A DNA stretch of 64,000 nucleotides from Strigops habroptila (taxonomy: Eukaryota > Chordata > Aves > Psittaciformes > Psittacidae): NCBI RefSeq assembly GCF_004027225.2, contig NC_046358.1, forward strand, positions 64,747,028-64,811,027. Direction: 5' to 3'. Shown piece after piece: positions 1 through 12,280 of the stretch; within the stretch, counting starts at the first letter, position 1, and each line of letters opens with the position of its first letter. Under the pieces are notes generated by a model. It was given only the letters and a program-made list of their open reading frames with translations, was not told where the DNA came from and did not search any database. A program made the translations under genes and the position numbers.

Positions 1-1629
1 TAGGATCTAATTTTCTCATCTGCATAGGGTTCTGCCTGCAAAATCTTGTATATTCAAATTCACCTGGTTCAGATTGATCCTGAGTAACACAGCCCTATTC
101 TTCCAATAATCCACCCATATGAGCTTCTTAAAAAAATAGTGAAGCAACATTTCCAAAGGGCACAATTATTTACAGTGTGTTAGGATACGTTTTAAAAATA
201 TACATGGAACCACTGTCAAAAGAACAATAGTAAAACTTTGCTATTTCCAGTCATTATTTGTCCACAAATTCTTTATGTTTCCAAGTCCCTTCTCAAAAGC
301 TACCAATGAGGGAAAACAAATCATGTTGTACTGTAAACCAAACAATTTCTCTTTCCCTTCCTACCAGTGTATCAATAATATTTCAAAATCCTGACAACCA
401 AACCACTAGTCAACCACAGTTAAACATGTAAAAAATGTTCGACCAAAGGGATTAGAGGCACAACAGACAAGGCAAGATCTGTGCATCACGGTGCTGGGCA
501 CCAACAAAAAAAGAGATGTCTGCATAATTTAATCTGTTTTCTGATCACCTACGTTTCACATGTAACGGGTATCGCTAATTTGCCATGAAATCAATCCTGC
601 AACTCCTTTTCCACTTCTTTTGGCTGGCATTCAGCTCTTCAAAACACTCAACTCTTCTTAACAGGGGCAGGAGCTATATTTTCTTTTGTGTCCTATGGCA
701 TTGAAAAGAACTCTGGTCCTCAACAAATTAATATTAATTGCAGGTCAGCTAGTGAAGTAGTGGACAAAGCAACATTTTAGTCATTGTTTTCAGAATCGAT
801 ACCTCAGCATCAAATGCCCAGATCTGTCGCTGCAACAATCTGAGAAGATACCGAAGCTTCTAATGCTAAATAAAATTGATGGTTGAAGGCTGAACTGTGA
901 GAAAATCCTTTCCTGGGGAAGGGATGCTTCAAAAACAGCATCAAGCACAATCAACCTCCAGAAAACATGCTTTCTGACAACTGTTCTCTTCATCTTGAGG
1001 TTGAAGTAAGTGCCTAATAACAGTCTAGTGTTTTGCTGATTAGATCTACCTAGTAAATTCATAGGGGAAGTTTGCTGGCCCCAGAGAGAGAAGGTGGGGT
1101 CACTGAAACCCTCCCTGCAGCATTACATCATGCACTCAGACATGCATTATGGTTCCTGGGAGGGGCTTAACCCCTACAGGCCCTGCAGGGTCTCTCCCTG
1201 GGCAGTCCGGACTTTGTCTCTTCCAAGGGAACTACAGTTTTAACAATGTCCTAGTCGGGATATGGAGCAAGCCATATGGCTTCTGGAGGAGCCAAATCTA
1301 AATCAGATCCCATGCAAACCTCAAATATTCTAGAAATTTAGAGATGGCCATTTTACACCTGCAGGGACAACTTGGTTTCTAATTATTCTCCCTTTTCGAA
1401 TTGTCAACATTGGCGCTAATCTCACTACCATTTGAAGCGCTAAGAAGCAGATAATGTGGGCCCTGTCTTGTTAGGTTTTTTACAACTTGCTCTCTGAAAA
1501 GCCTAGAAATCACCTGTATGAAGGTGGTGGTGGGAACAAAAAGCAGGGAGGAAAAGTAATTGGCCCTAGGTCATATGACATCTTGTGGCAGAGCAGACAA
1601 TGAAATCCAGTCCAAAAGGTAATACAGAA

Positions 1630-1668
1630 ACAGGCTTAAGTTCTTTTAACAGGCTAAGTTCTTTTTAA
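1630..1668. repeat. Imperfect two-copy tandem repeat
   Basis: CAGGCTTAAGTTCTTTTAA is followed by CAGGCTAAGTTCTTTTTAA, period about 19 bases. Confidence 0.75.
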
Positions 1669-3119
1669 CTGCTAATGCAGTTAAGGTCAGATTTTCAGGC
1701 GGATTTATATTGGTTTTTTTAATTAATATAATAGTATTTTGCATTCCATGTCACTCTTCATTCTGGTATCCCAAAGTGGCTTGTATTAGGTTAGTTAAAA
1801 ATGGCAACAAGCCTTACAGCAAGGCTTACAGCAAAATATCCAACGTCACAGTTGGGGAGCCCATAACACTGGAAGTTAAAGCCATACAGCAAAGCTTGTC
1901 CCAGGCAGTTTTGCCTACTAGCCCAAAGATTTCCACGCCTTCTCCTTCAGCTTCAAGGATACTAATGATTTCTCTAGAGCACCTGTATGGAGCTGATAAG
2001 TTGTGGTGCTCATTCAGTGGCCCTCTACTGATTAAGGAAGTTTGCTTTCTTAGCAAAGTTTAAATGTAAATAACTTTCTGTAGGGCATACAGAAAGTTGC
2101 CACTTTAGTTCACCACTAACGATGAACACACTGCCTTAGTTCTCTGTAGCTCTTATCCTCTTAGGTGAGGAGAAAACCTCTGTGTGTGTTCCTGACCCAT
2201 TTGCATGTCTCCTTGATCTGCTGAGTTGGTGTGGCAACTTGCTAGACAATGCTCTGCATTATGTGAGGCAACTTGCATTAACATTGCAGTCCACAACAGA
2301 ACTGGTGCTCTGACAGGCACTAACCCACAGCAAAGAGAAGAAAAGAATGGAAAGCATTAGCCATAATGAAAGATTGAATATAAGAAGTCTTCAGCTAACA
2401 CAGTTGATCTGGTAGCTCTTCTCCAGTTCAAGTCAATTCCTAGTTTGTTAAAAAAAAAAACCACCCAAACCACAAACCAACAACCAACCACAAAACAGAC
2501 AGCCATACAAAAGAGTGAGGTTTAAAACTCTGACCAAACAAAAGTTGATTTGTTAAGCATTTTGCCCAGTTGTCACGATTATATCAAAAAAGCAGAGCTG
2601 TGTTCCATTAACGAACATCTAAAGGGATGCTTGACATGCCTGGTTTTATTTGTACTTGACACGAGGCTCTTAAATGACTTATCTGGGCATCATTTATTAA
2701 TCCATGCCTGGTTTGTTTTCATGCTGTGTCAGGGAATCTAAATGGAAAATGGGTGCTTTGCTTTATCTCTGCAATTCTTTGTTTGGATGTTTGTTTGTTT
2801 TCAAAGCTTGCTTGTCTGATTAATAAGGCCAGCGTCATGCAGAATAAAAGAGGTATGTATCCCATTAGTTCTTCGAACAGTAAAATGCCCTCCTGGCTCA
2901 CTGACTATTTCTCTATTTTAGCAATCATTTTCAAATTTACTTCCATGTGCTCTATAGGGAGAAAAAAAGTTGATTCCCATTTGAACAAGCTCAAGAGTTC
3001 AAGACAGTAATAATTCAAGTCAATGTGTTTACGCCAAAATAAATTAGGGGGACAAGCAGGTAAGATATGATATTTTTCTAGATGGTCAGACTTCTTGAGT
3101 GTCATCACAACTTCATTAA

Positions 3120-3260
3120 AATCAAAGGAAACCTTCGCTAATGAAATCAGTTATCATTATAAATAGGCGGACATCAAATTAATGGGTGGACACTGTATGT
3201 AGCTAATTAATTGTAAAAAAACTAATTACCCAATTTCAATATCTTTCTGAATTGTGACAC
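3120..3260. promoter_or_regulatory. Cluster of homeodomain core sites
   Basis: Within about 140 bases are AAATTAATGG, GCTAATTAATTG and ACTAATTACC, together with TATCATTATAAATAGG. The density of TAATTA cores exceeds the surroundings and suggests an enhancer. In AT-rich DNA some clustering by chance is expected. Confidence 0.3.
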
Positions 3261-6200
3261 TCATGGTTTTCAGACTTAAAAAAAGGCTTTGTGTTTTGAT
3301 ATGGTGGCAATGGAAAGAATTATGGCTTGCCAAGCAAGATGTCCAACTCCATAGAACAGGAGAAGACATATTAATCCTGGAGCCCCCTCTTCTTCCAGAC
3401 ACAGCCTGGAAGAAGAAAATCTGTGTGTGTAGAATTCGACTTCATTACTCAAGCCATTTTCTGCATTGTTGGTATCTTCTGCAGTGCTTCAGCAGTCAAA
3501 GGAAGATGAAAGACTAATACTCATTTTTCAGTGCTCTACTGAAAAAACATAAGAGAGGAAAACATAAGCTTTACTGACTTCCGCAATTAAATAATACATC
3601 TCCTGTAGTATATTACAATTGTAATAGCATGGTTATTGCCAGCTGTTGTGAAATATATTCAAGGTGGTTTGGTTTTTGTTTTTCATTTTTTAATCAGGCA
3701 ATTTTTAATAAATCATACACGCTACCTATAAATTATAACTCTTGATTTCATTCATAAAGGACAAACAGTGACCATAATAAAAATTATAAGAATTATTTAC
3801 AGGAGCATAAATGAATGGTTGTCTGCTACAGAATAATAGTTCTTCACTACCATTACCAAAGATCAGTAGTTCATTTATGAAAGATTTTAAACTTTTTAAG
3901 AAAGAAAATGTACAAGTTACAGGGTAGAGCTGTGAGTCAATTAGCTAAAGTCTCAAATTAGAACAAGTTTGAGAACTAAAAAAACCCCAAGAAAATAAAA
4001 TATTGATTTTTCTTTAGTGAAAAATCATTTTCCACCTGAAAAATGGGGAAAACTCAGTTTTCCCTTGAAGAAATTTGACAAAGTTTTACAGGCAGTCCCT
4101 GCAGAATAGGAGCAAACAAAATGCTATTAACAGCTAGTTACCCAGTGATACTAGATACCCAGCTGCAATTGGTCAGTGGGAAATGCCTGATGTGCTGGTA
4201 AGTGGTGTGATACCAAGATTTATAGATCAGGGGTTTTTTATTGCAGCACTGTCTGCAAGGCTTAGACTATGTCGACATATGCCCTGTCATGTGCTTTTGC
4301 TTCTCAGGCCCCTATCTTGCTGTAAGAGTGCACATCTGGATTAACCAGTCTAACCAACCCAACACCTGGTCTCTAACAGCAGCAAGGTGTGCATGCCTTC
4401 AGGAGAATAAGCCCTACCATTCTCTTATTTTTAATTCCTGCATTTTCGAAAGATTTGCAGTACTTGCAAAAGAGCAACGATTTGTTGATGGAGAGCAGAT
4501 GACTGGTTTCCTTCCAAACAGAGATTAAAAGCACTGGCACTGTCTTCAGTGCAAAACAAAGCAAACAGTCATCAAGCACATCACCAGCCACTAGAGACAA
4601 GACAATTCAAAAGGAATAGCCAAGAAATGCAGGAAGAGCTGAAGCAGTTGCTGACACAGACTATGGGCTGGTGATTTAGCTCCATAAAACTGGTAACTTT
4701 TAAGAACTTTTTTGACATTTCAGATTTGACGATCAAATCTGTTATTTCCCCAGTGATCCTAGTGAGGAAAGCACATCAGCTTCTGCCCTTGATTCCATAT
4801 ACTTTTGAGATGCAACAAGGCGTACTTACAGGATTGATAAGAAGAAATGTTATTTTGGCCTAGCTGTGTAGTAAAACACCAAGAATTTTGCTGCCAAACT
4901 ATTATTTTATGGAATACAACGATCAATGAAGAAGGTACAGCTGATTCGTGTATACAGATCTGTAAGGTATGGATCTCTGCTTTAATATAGTTCTTGTGAG
5001 TGAGCCAGCTGCCGAGGATACAGCTAGGATCATGTGTCTCAGAGCTGAATACGTCTTTCACAAACACTTAGGGCTACAATCAAGGACCATATAAATAATA
5101 TAACCCATCTCACCAAGTCCTGGTTTCCTGCCTTGAGCCTACAGACTCATCTGGACAAGCGAAATACCACAAGATGTTGTGGGAAAAAGACTCAATGTCT
5201 AGAAGAGCCTTCACGGGCAAAAAATGCAAACTGTGCAACTTCTATCTTCATTTACTAGAAATTATTCTTGCTACATTTCATCTGCTGTTGCTTTTGTAAC
5301 TTTTCTTTTTCACTGAGCTGGAGGAAGCTGTATAAACAGATTATGCTTCTGAATATACCCTCACATATAATGAAGGGACCTTCATTGCTCCATTTATCTC
5401 CTTTGAAAAGTAGGAAAGGAAGGGTGTCTGAGTGCGCATGACAGCATCTGATTCAGAGAAACTAAGAGGTAAAGCATTTTTAGGTGCCAGTTTTCAGCCT
5501 AAGAAGCTCTTTCCATCTTCCATATCTACACCCACCTCCATCCTCCCCGTTGAACTCATCTGCCTCTCGCTGCACTAATCTGCTTTATACTGTCTGGGAT
5601 GTTTTCATTTTTGACACACAGGAGATCAGCAAGAGTTTCTTAGCTACCAAAACCTGACTTACAGCCTTTAAAAGGTTACACTTTTGCAGAAATGATATCA
5701 TAGTCCTGCCTTTCAATGTAGCCTGTAACTCACTTTTCTTCAACCACCCCCAACCTATTGTGCCTGATTTGAAAATGCTGGTCACTCGGGGTGGAGTTTG
5801 TGCCTGACAGAGACCAGATAAACTCCAGTCATCGCCTCACAATTCATCTTTTTCTTCAATTTAATCCTTAAAAGGACAGGCTGCTGGTTAACTGAGAGTC
5901 CCCAGGTTGATTGACAGTATCTGTCAGAGGCAATGAACTCCACTTGAACATTGCCTTTATGTTGCTGTGTAAAGTTGTTCAACTGTGACCCTTCCATCTG
6001 TTCCAGCTAATCTGAAAGTCATTTAGGCCCGCTTCTCCATTCATCCTAAACACAGCACATTCTCCTGTTAACACACATATGCAAAGTTGTTGGGCTGTCA
6101 GCTACGTAAGGGCTTTTTTTCACTCTCCCCACCTCCTTTCTTTTTTTTTTTTTTTGGAGGGGGAACTCTCACAACATCTGTGTATATGTTTCCCTGTAAC

Positions 6201-9200
6201 AATTCAAATTAAAAACCAAATAAATAGCAGAAATCACTTCACATCTTACTCATTAGTTCTTATGAACATAAGCAGTACATTTCGCAGACACTTCAGAAAA
6301 GATTTGAAATGGTTCTTTAAGGAGAGAGGCCAGCAGGTAGCTGACTTCAGTGCTTCAATGTGCATGTGCAAACCTCTGTATTTTAAAGACTGAGGCAAAT
6401 GGTTGCCTTGTAGAAAGTTCAAGACCTTTACCAAAAAGGGCTTTTAAGATTTTGAAAGACTACGGCTCATTAACACCTCTTCAAGCCAACTTCAAATATC
6501 TAAGGTTATCATATCCTATTTGATATGCAATTTGAAAACACATAGAAACTTATGAAAAAAGATGTGAAAACTCTTAACAATTTCATACTCTTTCATTTAC
6601 TCTTTTAAATTAATCTTGCAAAGGCCAGAAACTATTACACTAATAATGTCAGCACAGTTAGCTTTTATCTTCAGAACAACTGATAAATCATCTTGTTCCC
6701 TGCACACAAAGTTAACATTAGCAATAAAGTTCACTTTAAATTGAGGGGAATAAACGTTCATTATGGTCTTGCTCAGATAGTGCTGCAAAGCTATGAATTA
6801 CATCCAACAAAACTAAGAGAAGCTCTAGAAGTAATTCCTGAGGTATCCATGGAAATAAAGGGAAGTTTCCTACCTATGTTGTTGTGACACAAATAAATAA
6901 TATAAATTTCATCATTCATTATTAATTTCTAGTACATCTACACACCAAAGTCTTTACAGAGTACTGAGTTGCTAAAAAAAGAAAGGCATAATTTGTAAAT
7001 TACTTTTATAATAAAAAGAGAACCTCTAAAAACTTACAGAATAATAAAAAATACTAATTGCAGGGGACAAACAGTATTGGAATTACTATGGAATTTAATA
7101 TGCATTTAAAAAGGACCAGAAATACATGCTGTACATACACTATTTCTCAAATATTTATTACATGGAAGGTATACATGGGATAGAATCTTGACTTCTTGGT
7201 AAATGTTAGCACAAAATGAGTGACACTTGTAGGAAACCTTTGTTCCCCTGGGTGATTTCTCTGACAGAAGTTATATAGAAGAATAGAATCAGGAAAAAGA
7301 AGGATAAAAACAACAGGGAAAAAAAGCCCCAAATCTCCCCAGCCTACTGTTCAGCTCTGTCATAGAGAAGTAAAGAAACTAGACTACCTATTCATGTATT
7401 ACCCACTCCGGTTGTCATGCAAGCTTTTTGGCCTTTCTCATTGTACTTGAATGGTGGTAAAGCAATAAAGGCAATGGGATGAACTTCAGCGCTGCTCTCT
7501 TTTTTTATTCTCGAAAAAAAAGGGAAAAAAAAAGAGTAGTGTTCCCGATTCCTCTCATGATGTGCCAGACGCTCAACAGTAAATATCTCTTAGCCTCCCA
7601 GTCAAGCCTCAAAAGTACAAGTTTATGATTGTAATTCAGGTTATGATTTTCATTAAACAAAGGAGCGTTGAGTTTACATGAAATGTCAATAACAGACTGA
7701 AATAATCCCTACATGCCTATGTGCTTTCTTACTATTTTCACAGGAAGACTACTTGCTAAAACTACATGTAAAAAAGTACATCAAAGTTGCAAAGCACAGG
7801 GTTAATTGCAAAATGCTCAAAAATGCAGACATATAGTCTCTGCTTAAAATACAGAGTCTTTCTACATACCTTTATTTGCAAAGAATTTAGGACAAGATTC
7901 ACCTCATCTAACTTTAGAGGTCTGTAGGACAGACAGCTACATCTGAACTAGCCTAGTCCAGGAAAAGAAATATCCTCTTTTAGGGTATTACTCATTTGAT
8001 CTGTTTTAAACATCAACCTCAGGAAGAGACCACGCGTTATATATTTTAGATGTGTTTCTTTCTCTTCAATAACTATAAAGGCAGTTGGAACAGGTAGCTC
8101 AGACATCTACCTGTCGCTGTTTAGATTGATGAATCCAGCCTTTCATTTGCTGTAAATATCATCAATGAACAAGCTTTGACATTGCTCCTCAATGCTTCTG
8201 GCTAGAAACTTGGCGTAGCTACACTCATGTTTGCTCTGATGTTACTCTTAACATTTACACACTTACCTGTGTTACTGACAGTCAAATTAATGTTGTAAGG
8301 GTCTAACAGTACAAATTTTCTAATTAATGCAGAAAGGCCTCATTAATAATACAGTTAAAATAGCTTCTTAGTATCTGCCTCCCTTGCCATGAAAATCATA
8401 CAGGTCTACAAGCATGGGTTGGGCAGACTTAGTTTGATCAGGTTCCGAGTGCTGCTTGACAAGTATCTAACTTTCACCTTATCAGCTGGGAAACCTTGTT
8501 GCTTCTTTTTTATGTAAGATAAGGGAAAAGGAAAATGAATTTGCCATGACATAGAAATAGGACATGAATTTTCACAGAAAGAAGACAGCACAGAGAAGGA
8601 ATTAGATTTCCTTCCATTCTGGGATGGAAGAGAAGGTGGATTTTCAGGAATAAGGGAGCTGTGCATATTAAAATACGTCTAGGGAGAATCATGCCTTTGT
8701 GTGGTTTCCTAAGATGTTAGAAGAACCATAAAAACCCCACTAAACTACTAAAGGACAGTGGGAGGGGAGTTATGGCAAAAGTGATATTGTATGTCCAAGA
8801 AAGCTGCAAGGAGCAAACAGTATCTAAGATTCACTGAAAGCTGTGGTTAATGTCAAATTTGAATTTTTTGAGTATTCATGCTAGTTTGTCCAGATATCAG
8901 CACTTTGTAGGAATATGTAAGGAAAATGCCAGTATGTTGGGTCGGAAATTAAAATTGATGGATTTACAATGCTGGGGAAGAGGTCCCGAAGGAAAGTTCA
9001 TGGGGGAGAAAAAAAAAAAGACAAAACATGAAGATTCAAGCTGATAATAAATCTTGTTTAGAGCCATATGTTATACTGTGATAGTAGCACTCACCAGACA
9101 TTCCAATACGTTTACAGACCCTTTTTCTTAATACGTGATTTTGAGTATAACAGGAAAATAGCAGCACTATTGTAGGCGGTACAGGCACCACAACTAGTTT

Positions 9201-11799
9201 TCCACCTCGAGCTAGACCTTGGACAAAGTTCTGGCTAAGATTTCTGCAGATTGTTTGTAATCACCTCTAAAGACTTCTGAGTCTTTAAACATATACATAG
9301 TGTGTAAAGAGTATGTACACAAGATGGAGGGAAAAACTTCACTGGTGAAGCCTTGTCACTCTGCTACCTTGCTTGACATGCCCAAACCTGCTGATGTCCT
9401 ACAGAGATGCTCAATATGCCGGAGACAGAAATAAATATGTACCTGTATGTGTATACAGATCCTATCCTGGAAGTGAAAGACCTGCAGTTAACAATCAGAC
9501 TTTTTGCTGGTAAATATTATGTATGTGGGAATCACACTGGCTCTATGTCCGTGAGGCTGCAGATGAGTGAAGGTTGATAGCCTCACTTATCACAGAGGGG
9601 ATGGAGCTACTCAAGATCCTGTAAAACCAACCCAGCAATTTATAAGTCCTAACTGATCAGAGAAGCCTTCACTATGTCCCTTCTCTCTCAATTCAAATAT
9701 CTGGGGTAAAGACATTTTAATTCACTCAATCTAGCAAATTAGAGGGGAAAAAAAGTTAGTTATCCTAAATCCCAAGAAACAGTATTTTGTCTTGGGTAGT
9801 CTCCAGGAAGGGCTACTGTGCATTGTTCAGCACAACAGTGTGCTGAATAGAGGCCAAAGAGTCATTATGAACTGTATGGAGAAAGAGGGCAACATACAGG
9901 AATCATTACCTCTGCTTCTTCTGGTAACCCAGTAAAAGAAACAGATAACATTTCTAATATCAGCACTTCCAACCAATGCCCATTGATCCCCCTTTTATTC
10001 ACTATTCACACATCCCAAAGGTTTTCTTCCACCTCAGTGAAAACTATTTCTATTATTTTCTAGAAGAAAATATAGTTACTTCATGGATCTGTTTTTTTGC
10101 CTAACTTGAAAAAAAAGAAACCAAAACACTCAATTCTTTAGCAACTGAGTGCTACAATAAATTTTGCAGGCTTTTTCTAATATTTGGTTATTTCTGTATA
10201 TGAAAAGAGTACTGAACATGGTCTACCTCCCAAGGTAGTCACTGTTTAGTTTCCTTTCACTGCTCATTTTGCATCAAATCTTTGCTCAGTCGTCACTACA
10301 GAAGAAAAGATCATTTTTCATTAACTGCCAAAACCCTTCTCCTATACTGTGCTACCTTTATGATTTTATCAGTTCTCTTTTCAGATAAAAAAATCTATTA
10401 ATAAATATTACCGTCATCTACTACGTACACTCAACAATTAAAATTAGAGACTGCCTTCAAAATGATATGTTTTTTTTTTAAATGAAAAGGAGTTATTATT
10501 TGCCTTTTGATCTTGACCCTTAAAAGACACCTCCAATAAATCTGTTCAAGATTTAGTTCACGTTCAAGGGAGCCAAAAGCATACATTTAAATGAAAAAAG
10601 AAAAAAGGCTGCAACTTCTTTGTAACTGACTCCAAAAACAGGGGACTAGAACAACAATAATTACAAAATTACAGATTTTTGTGCTGACACAAGGGAGTTT
10701 GAAAGGTAAATTAGTCCATTCCCTCACCTGAAAGTTCAATACAGCAATTAATGGAAGGAGATAAAGTTGTACAGCTATTTGCATCATACTGCCATAGTGA
10801 ACAGGAAAGGTTTTTCTGTTGACCAATGTCTTACTTTAACAATTAGTTCCATATGTCAGAAGTGTTAGAAATAGAAATGTATCCATCTAGAAGGAGAAAC
10901 CAGAAACTTCGCTATTCGTTGCTAGTTATCTCATTCTTTTAAAGTTGCACATAGTCCCAGTAACCTACAGAAATATTATCTGTGACACACAGATCATTAC
11001 AAAAATCCACTGGGATTTTCCCGTTCTGAGATTTAGGCATATAATCTTAACCCTCTGATTTACCACTCACACTCTTTTTGCACTATCATCTCAGGAACTT
11101 ACATCATATCTGCATGCCTCTAGCAAACACTATGAATGCTCCTAACAAGGAACAGCACTACAGCTGTGTTTGCTTGCATTAATCTTCCATTTTTTATTTA
11201 TTTTTAAGAAATTGGTTCAATCCAAGAAGATCCGTAAATAAAGAAATGTACAATCACTGCCCAAATTTGCCTGGGAATTTACAAAAATCAGCAGTTTTGC
11301 TATGTAATAATCCAAGCTCCAGGGCACTCCCTGAATTGTTAAACATCAAGACAAAATCATTTTCCTCCCTAGTCATACTCAGCATAAAATTGGAGAAAAA
11401 AAACATGGCATTATAGGAATGTTACAATTTGATAACTTCACACTAGCTGTGCTATATCTCTGCCTAAGACATTTTGAGGCACACAGAAAGCTCTTAAAGA
11501 AATTAGTGTATATGCACCACAGACTATGGAAATAATTATCCTATTTTAAAATGTTTAATCAAAAATCCCAAATTAAGTCTCTTTAAAAAAACCTATTTGT
11601 CACTTGCAGACTGCTGAGCTGCAAAACAAATGTGGGGGCAAGAGTATAATCAATAAAGAAAGCACAGCTGATTTAAGGATCTCAAAATTAATAGTACTGA
11701 AATCCGAAGAAGTGGAAACAGCAACTGAAATGGGATGCGGGAATATTAGCAGCTCCCATTACTCCCATACACCATAATCAGTCAATACAATCATCAAGG

Positions 11800-11986
11800 T
11801 ACGTAAGGAAGAAGTTCTTTACTGTGAGGGTGGTGAGGCACTGGAACAGGTTGCCCAAGGAAGTTGTGAATGCTCCATCCCCGGCAGTGTTCAAGGCCAG
11901 GTTGGACAGAGCCTTGGGTGACATGGTTTAGTGTGTGGTGACCCTGCTCATGGTAGGGGGGTTGGAACTAGATGATCTTAAGGTCC
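11800..11986 (+). mobile_element. CR1 LINE 3' fragment
   Basis: Recognisable CR1 3'-end sequence in sense orientation: AAGAAGTTCTTTACTGTGAG, GGCACTGGAACAGGTTGCCC, GTGTTCAAGGCCAGGTTGGA and GGTTGGAACTAGATGATCTT. It breaks off before the terminal ATTCTATG repeats. Confidence 0.9.
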
Positions 11987-12201
11987 AAACTTGGGAACTT
12001 GGAAAAACAGATGCTTGATGAAGTACAAGCATGAATTAATTGTATTCCTGACTGCAAAGCTTTCAAATAATTTTTTCCCCCAATCTGCTTTAAAACCTAC
12101 AATTGATCTTTCATCTGACTGTCAAAATTAAATCTTTCTAGTGCATTTAAGCCATTTCTCATCTTTCTCTTCACTTTCTTATGTAATATGACTCCCCACA
12201 G

Positions 12202-12280
12202 CAGGGGGGTTGGAACTAGATGATCTTAGGGTCCTTTCCAACCCTAAACATTCTATGATTCTATGATTCTATGACTCTAG
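12202..12280 (+). mobile_element. CR1 LINE 3' tail
   Basis: It repeats GGGGGGTTGGAACTAGATGA from the piece 249 bases upstream, then continues through TCCTTTCCAACCCTAAACATTC to an ATTCTATG-type tandem tail, the CR1 3' terminus. Confidence 0.9.

Larger units (their letters stand above)
1..11799. other. Intergenic sequence, no gene recognised
   Basis: AT-rich DNA with scattered short frames on both strands, none with family similarity, splice structure or codon bias. A GC-richer patch at about 1,075-1,260 (with GGGGCTTAACCCC and CCCTGCAGGG inverted repeats) is unassigned. Apart from the homeodomain-site cluster near 3.2 kb and a small tandem repeat near 1.64 kb I see nothing definite. Confidence 0.7.
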
